8,689 nucleotides of DNA from Planktothrix sp. UBA8402 (GTDB lineage: Bacteria; Cyanobacteriota; Cyanobacteriia; Cyanobacteriales; Microcoleaceae): positions 1-8,689 of the forward strand of contig DMPJ01000386.1 in assembly GCA_003456035.1 (NCBI GenBank), given 5' to 3'. This document shows positions 7,039 to 8,689 of the stretch, in pieces. Both the position numbers and the translations under genes were made by a program. A model generated the notes under the pieces. The model searched no databases. It saw nothing but the letters and a program-made list of their open reading frames with translations, and was not told where the DNA came from. Every line of letters begins with the position of its first letter. Within the stretch, counting starts at the first letter, position 1.

Positions 7039-7081
7039 GGGTTTAAAACCCCTAACTTCTAGTTAGGCTTTATATGGGGTT
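7039..7081. repeat. Nested palindromes left of the omega-RNA-like element
   Basis: GGGTTT-A-AAACCC (7039-7051) abuts a perfect 7-bp hairpin CCTAACT-TCT-AGTTAGG (7051-7067). The sequence AACCCC (7047-7052) can also pair with GGGGTT (7076-7081) around the second hairpin. Subterminal palindromes of this kind mark IS200/IS605 ends, so this may be the left end of the element. It could instead be a bidirectional terminator-like structure. Confidence 0.45.
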
Positions 7082-7171
7082 GTCTATTGACATCTGATTA
7101 TGCTACCATTTCAGGTAACAGGAAAGGTAAATAACCTGTATAAAAACCTAGTCACCTAACGGTAAAACGCT

Positions 7172-7395
7172 GAACCTTGACAATTGAATCTATAGGGTTC
7201 TACTGCACAGTTTTAGTTTTCCCCAGCAGTGGGTAAAAGATTCATGGGAGCTAGACAACCAGTTTTTTGAAACAAATTTGTTTCAAGTAAAAAAGAACTC
7301 GCATTCATGCGAATAGGATAGGGCATATCCGAATTTACGCTTGGGGAGAATCCCACCTCTGGTTAAAGCACTGCAAGGTACTTTAATTAAGTGGT
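7172..7395 (+). ncRNA. HEARO/IscB-type omega RNA, orphan (no iscB gene)
   Basis: A chain of hairpins without a reading frame: GAACC/GGTTC (7172-7200); TTTT-CCCA/TGGG-AAAA (7217-7238); a 20-base perfect palindrome at 7267-7286 extended by TTTT/AAAA; CGCAT/ATGCG (7300-7311); GGATA/TATCC (7316-7330); and CCAC/GTGG closing GGTTAAAG/CTTTAATT (7353-7394). The order GAACT, GCAT hairpin, GATA-type hairpin, then GGGGAGAATCCCACCTCT (7343-7360) parallels the 3' half of the IscB omega RNA as I remember it (GGGGGAACAATCACCTCT). Such RNAs carry a guide at the 5' end and direct the IscB nuclease; copies without the gene are known in cyanobacteria. The 5' boundary is uncertain, no promoter is clear, and the match is from memory. 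A TnpB-type right-end RNA is the main alternative. Confidence 0.5.
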
Positions 7396-7411
7396 TTCGT
7401 TGAACCAAGAA

Positions 7412-7440
7412 TCCCCACGCCTTCACCGCAGGGGAGTGTC
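7412..7440 (+). repeat. Right-end hairpin of the putative IS200/IS605-type element
   Basis: TCCCC (7412-7416) pairs with GGGGA (7431-7435) and is followed by GTGTC. The same TCCCC could alternatively pair with GGGGA at 7343-7347, and CCAAG (7405-7409) with CTTGG (7340-7344), enclosing the last omega RNA stem. Confidence 0.45.
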
Positions 7441-7526
7441 AAGTAATAATTTATGTCGGTGATCAAAAATCTTCCTCAAAAATAGTCTATTTGTTATAAA
7501 ATGGTTTTAGAATTCAAATATCTATA

Positions 7527-8552
7527 ATGACTCTTTCACAACCAAAAGTACAACATATCCAGGGTATTATCCTACTGGTAGCTGTTACCCTGCTTTGGGG
7601 AACAACATTTCCCTTAGTTAAAGAAACGATTCATGATCTCTCTCCAGGTATATTAATTGCCATTCGATCTGCTTTAGCAGCGATCGCTTTTTCCCTGCAT
7701 TTACGGACTTTAAATTTTAAGTTAGTTCGAGATGGCTTTCTATTAGGAATGATATTATTTGCCTCCTTAGCAATTCAAGCGATCGCTTTAGAAACCCTCT
7801 CAGCAAATCGCGCCGCCTTTATTGCCAGTTTAAATGTAATTTTAGTGCCATTATTAGGGCAATTATTCGGTCAACAAGTGCGACGAGGAATGTTTTTGGC
7901 CGCCGGACTCGCGTTGGTCGGGGTGGGGGTGATGTCCTGGGAAGGCGGAATGCTGACTGCTGGGGACTTCTGGATGTTGTTAGATGTTCTGCTCTATACC
8001 AGTTATATTCTGCTGTTGGAGGCCGTTACCTGCAACCACGCGCCCCTGCCTCTAACCGCCATTCAGCTTGTGGTGATGACGGTTTTAGCGACTTTATGGG
8101 CCATACCCGATCTGATGGGACAGTGGGACGGGATTTGCAGCAATTATTTACCCCTATTGTACCTGGCTTTGGTAACGGCCGTAACTACTTGGCTGCCGGC
8201 GATCGCTCAACATTGGGTTTCCGCCTCTGAAACCGCCGTTATCTATACCTTTGAACCTGTATTTGCCTCCCTATTTTCCTTTTGGTTACTCGGTGAAACT
8301 TTAGGAATACGGGGTTGGGTTGGGGGTGCGCTGATTTTAGGAGCAATGTTCATTAGTCAACAACAAACCAATTCTACGGGACTCAATGGTGAAATTAGCG
8401 CTCAAGAAAACATCCTAATTACTGCTAGTGAACCCTTGATTTTGAGTGATGAAATCTATTTAGATTTTTCTCTCCATAACCATGAAGTCAATATCGAGAC
8501 CAACAGTTTAGAAAAAATACCTGTATTGGTAAATTCTATTTCCTATCGGTGA
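7527..8552 (+). CDS. EamA/DMT-family transporter with a polar C-terminal tail
   Basis: An inner-membrane protein of 341 residues with ten predicted helices (about 13-31, 42-58, 70-88, 95-113, 121-137, 148-166, 177-195, 207-225, 236-254, 263-277), the two-times-five EamA repeat of the drug/metabolite transporter superfamily. Signature stretches are LLWGTTFPLVK (first helix), SANRAAFIASLNVILVPLL and the matching second-half SASETAVIYTFEPVFASLFSFWLLGE. Substrate cannot be predicted; relatives export amino acids, metabolites or drugs. After residue 280 there is a polar, acidic tail of about 60 residues that the core family lacks. The middle of the gene (about 7860-8200) is richer in G+C than its ends. 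There is no Shine-Dalgarno site; TATAAA at 7495-7500 is a weak -10 candidate, and an eight-codon frame from 7501 overlaps the start. Confidence 0.92.
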   Translation: MTLSQPKVQHIQGIILLVAVTLLWGTTFPLVKETIHDLSPGILIAIRSALAAIAFSLHLRTLNFKLVRDGFLLGMILFASLAIQAIALETLSANRAAFIASLNVILVPLLGQLFGQQVRRGMFLAAGLALVGVGVMSWEGGMLTAGDFWMLLDVLLYTSYILLLEAVTCNHAPLPLTAIQLVVMTVLATLWAIPDLMGQWDGICSNYLPLLYLALVTAVTTWLPAIAQHWVSASETAVIYTFEPVFASLFSFWLLGETLGIRGWVGGALILGAMFISQQQTNSTGLNGEISAQENILITASEPLILSDEIYLDFSLHNHEVNIETNSLEKIPVLVNSISYR

Positions 8553-8607
8553 GTCTCACAAAAATTACTGAAAATCTTAGAATAACACCGAAAGTCTCAA
8601 ATAATTT

Positions 8608-8619
8608 AGGACTTACGCA
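8608..8619 (+). repeat. Possible dispersed-repeat end (AGGACTTACGCA)
   Basis: AGGACTTACGCA is a sequence I recall as frequent in intergenic DNA of several cyanobacteria, often at the edge of small repetitive or insertion elements. Only one end is visible before the window stops, so the element cannot be delimited. Recognition is from memory. Confidence 0.25.
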
Positions 8620-8624
8620 GGTCG

Positions 8625-8645
8625 CCCGAGAAACCGGGTTTTTTT
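8625..8645 (+). terminator. Intrinsic terminator after the EamA transporter gene
   Basis: CCCG (8625-8628) and CGGG (8635-8638) form a short hairpin with a six-base loop, directly followed by seven T residues. It is 73 bases after the stop codon. The stem is only four pairs, so it is moderately strong at best. The sequence AGAAACCGGGTTT within it is shared with the inverted repeat at 1712-1754. Confidence 0.5.
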
Positions 8646-8689
8646 AGAGCATAAGTGGGTTCCGCACAACCAAGTATTTTCGTAAAAAA

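Larger units (their letters stand above)
7172..7443 (+). mobile_element. ORF-less IS200/IS605-type element carrying the omega RNA
   Basis: The structured RNA region runs directly into AAGAATCCCC (7407-7416) and GGGGAGTGTCAAG (7431-7443). Together these form a TCCCC/GGGGA hairpin followed by GTGTCAA, the form I recall for right ends of cyanobacterial IS200/IS605 elements. In complete elements an iscB or tnpB gene lies between or beside these parts; here only about 12 bases separate the RNA from the right-end hairpin. The inner part of that hairpin is imperfect (loop 7417-7430), suggesting decay. The left boundary may be near 7172 or as far left as 7039. IS200/IS605 elements have no terminal inverted repeats or target duplication, so the ends cannot be fixed by eye. 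Confidence 0.45.

Noticed and set aside
7087..7205. Promoters at TTGACA 7087-7092 and TTGACA 7177-7182 for the RNA element
   Set aside because: Neither has a TATAAT-like sequence at 15-19 bases spacing; perfect -35 boxes alone are not enough.
7396..7443. TnpB right-end RNA as the sole explanation of the structured region
   Set aside because: The right-end hairpin would fit, but the order of hairpins and the GGGGAGAATCCCACCTCT segment fit an IscB-type RNA better; kept as the main alternative.
6945..7526. Degraded tnpB or iscB coding sequence in the gene-free region
   Set aside because: I found no frame with conserved nuclease motifs (RuvC or HNH) on either strand, and the region is dominated by hairpins and stops.

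Overview
The window looks like chromosomal DNA from a cyanobacterium, most likely a filamentous Oscillatoriales-type organism (Planktothrix, Oscillatoria or Microcoleus-like; the genus is inference). The evidence is nine HIP1 octamers (GCGATCGC), a ferredoxin:thioredoxin reductase catalytic subunit, the cyanobacterial pair succinate-semialdehyde dehydrogenase + 2-oxoglutarate decarboxylase, moderately AT-rich DNA, mostly missing Shine-Dalgarno sites, and several short intergenic palindromes.

Layout. 1-148 is the 3' end of an unidentified gene. 342-3435 (+ strand) holds the two enzymes that bypass the missing 2-oxoglutarate dehydrogenase: an NADP-type succinate-semialdehyde dehydrogenase, then a ThDP-dependent 2-oxoglutarate decarboxylase that is easily mislabelled acetolactate synthase. 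Together they turn 2-oxoglutarate into succinate and close the cyanobacterial TCA cycle. A perfect 16-bp inverted repeat separates the two genes. From 3618 to 6944 four genes lie on the - strand: D-Ala-D-Ala ligase (ddl), a DUF309 protein, the FTR catalytic chain (ftrC) and a DUF58 membrane protein. Gaps of about 100 bp and visible promoters before ftrC and the DUF58 gene suggest mostly separate transcription. A 24-bp palindromic repeat occurs twice between the DUF309 gene and ddl, and one copy forms the last codons of the DUF309 gene.

6945-7526 is a 582-bp stretch without a gene, and the most interesting part of the window. It contains a chain of hairpins whose 3' half resembles the HEARO/IscB omega RNA as I remember it, followed directly by what looks like the right end of an IS200/IS605-type element. 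No iscB or tnpB reading frame is present. I read it as an orphan (ORF-less) omega RNA element. 7527-8552 (+) encodes a ten-helix EamA/DMT-family transporter with an unusual 60-residue polar tail, followed by a likely terminator at 8625-8645.

Apart from the TCA-bypass pair, the genes share no obvious pathway (cell wall, redox regulation, unknown membrane function, export). All family assignments come from reading motifs; no database search was possible.
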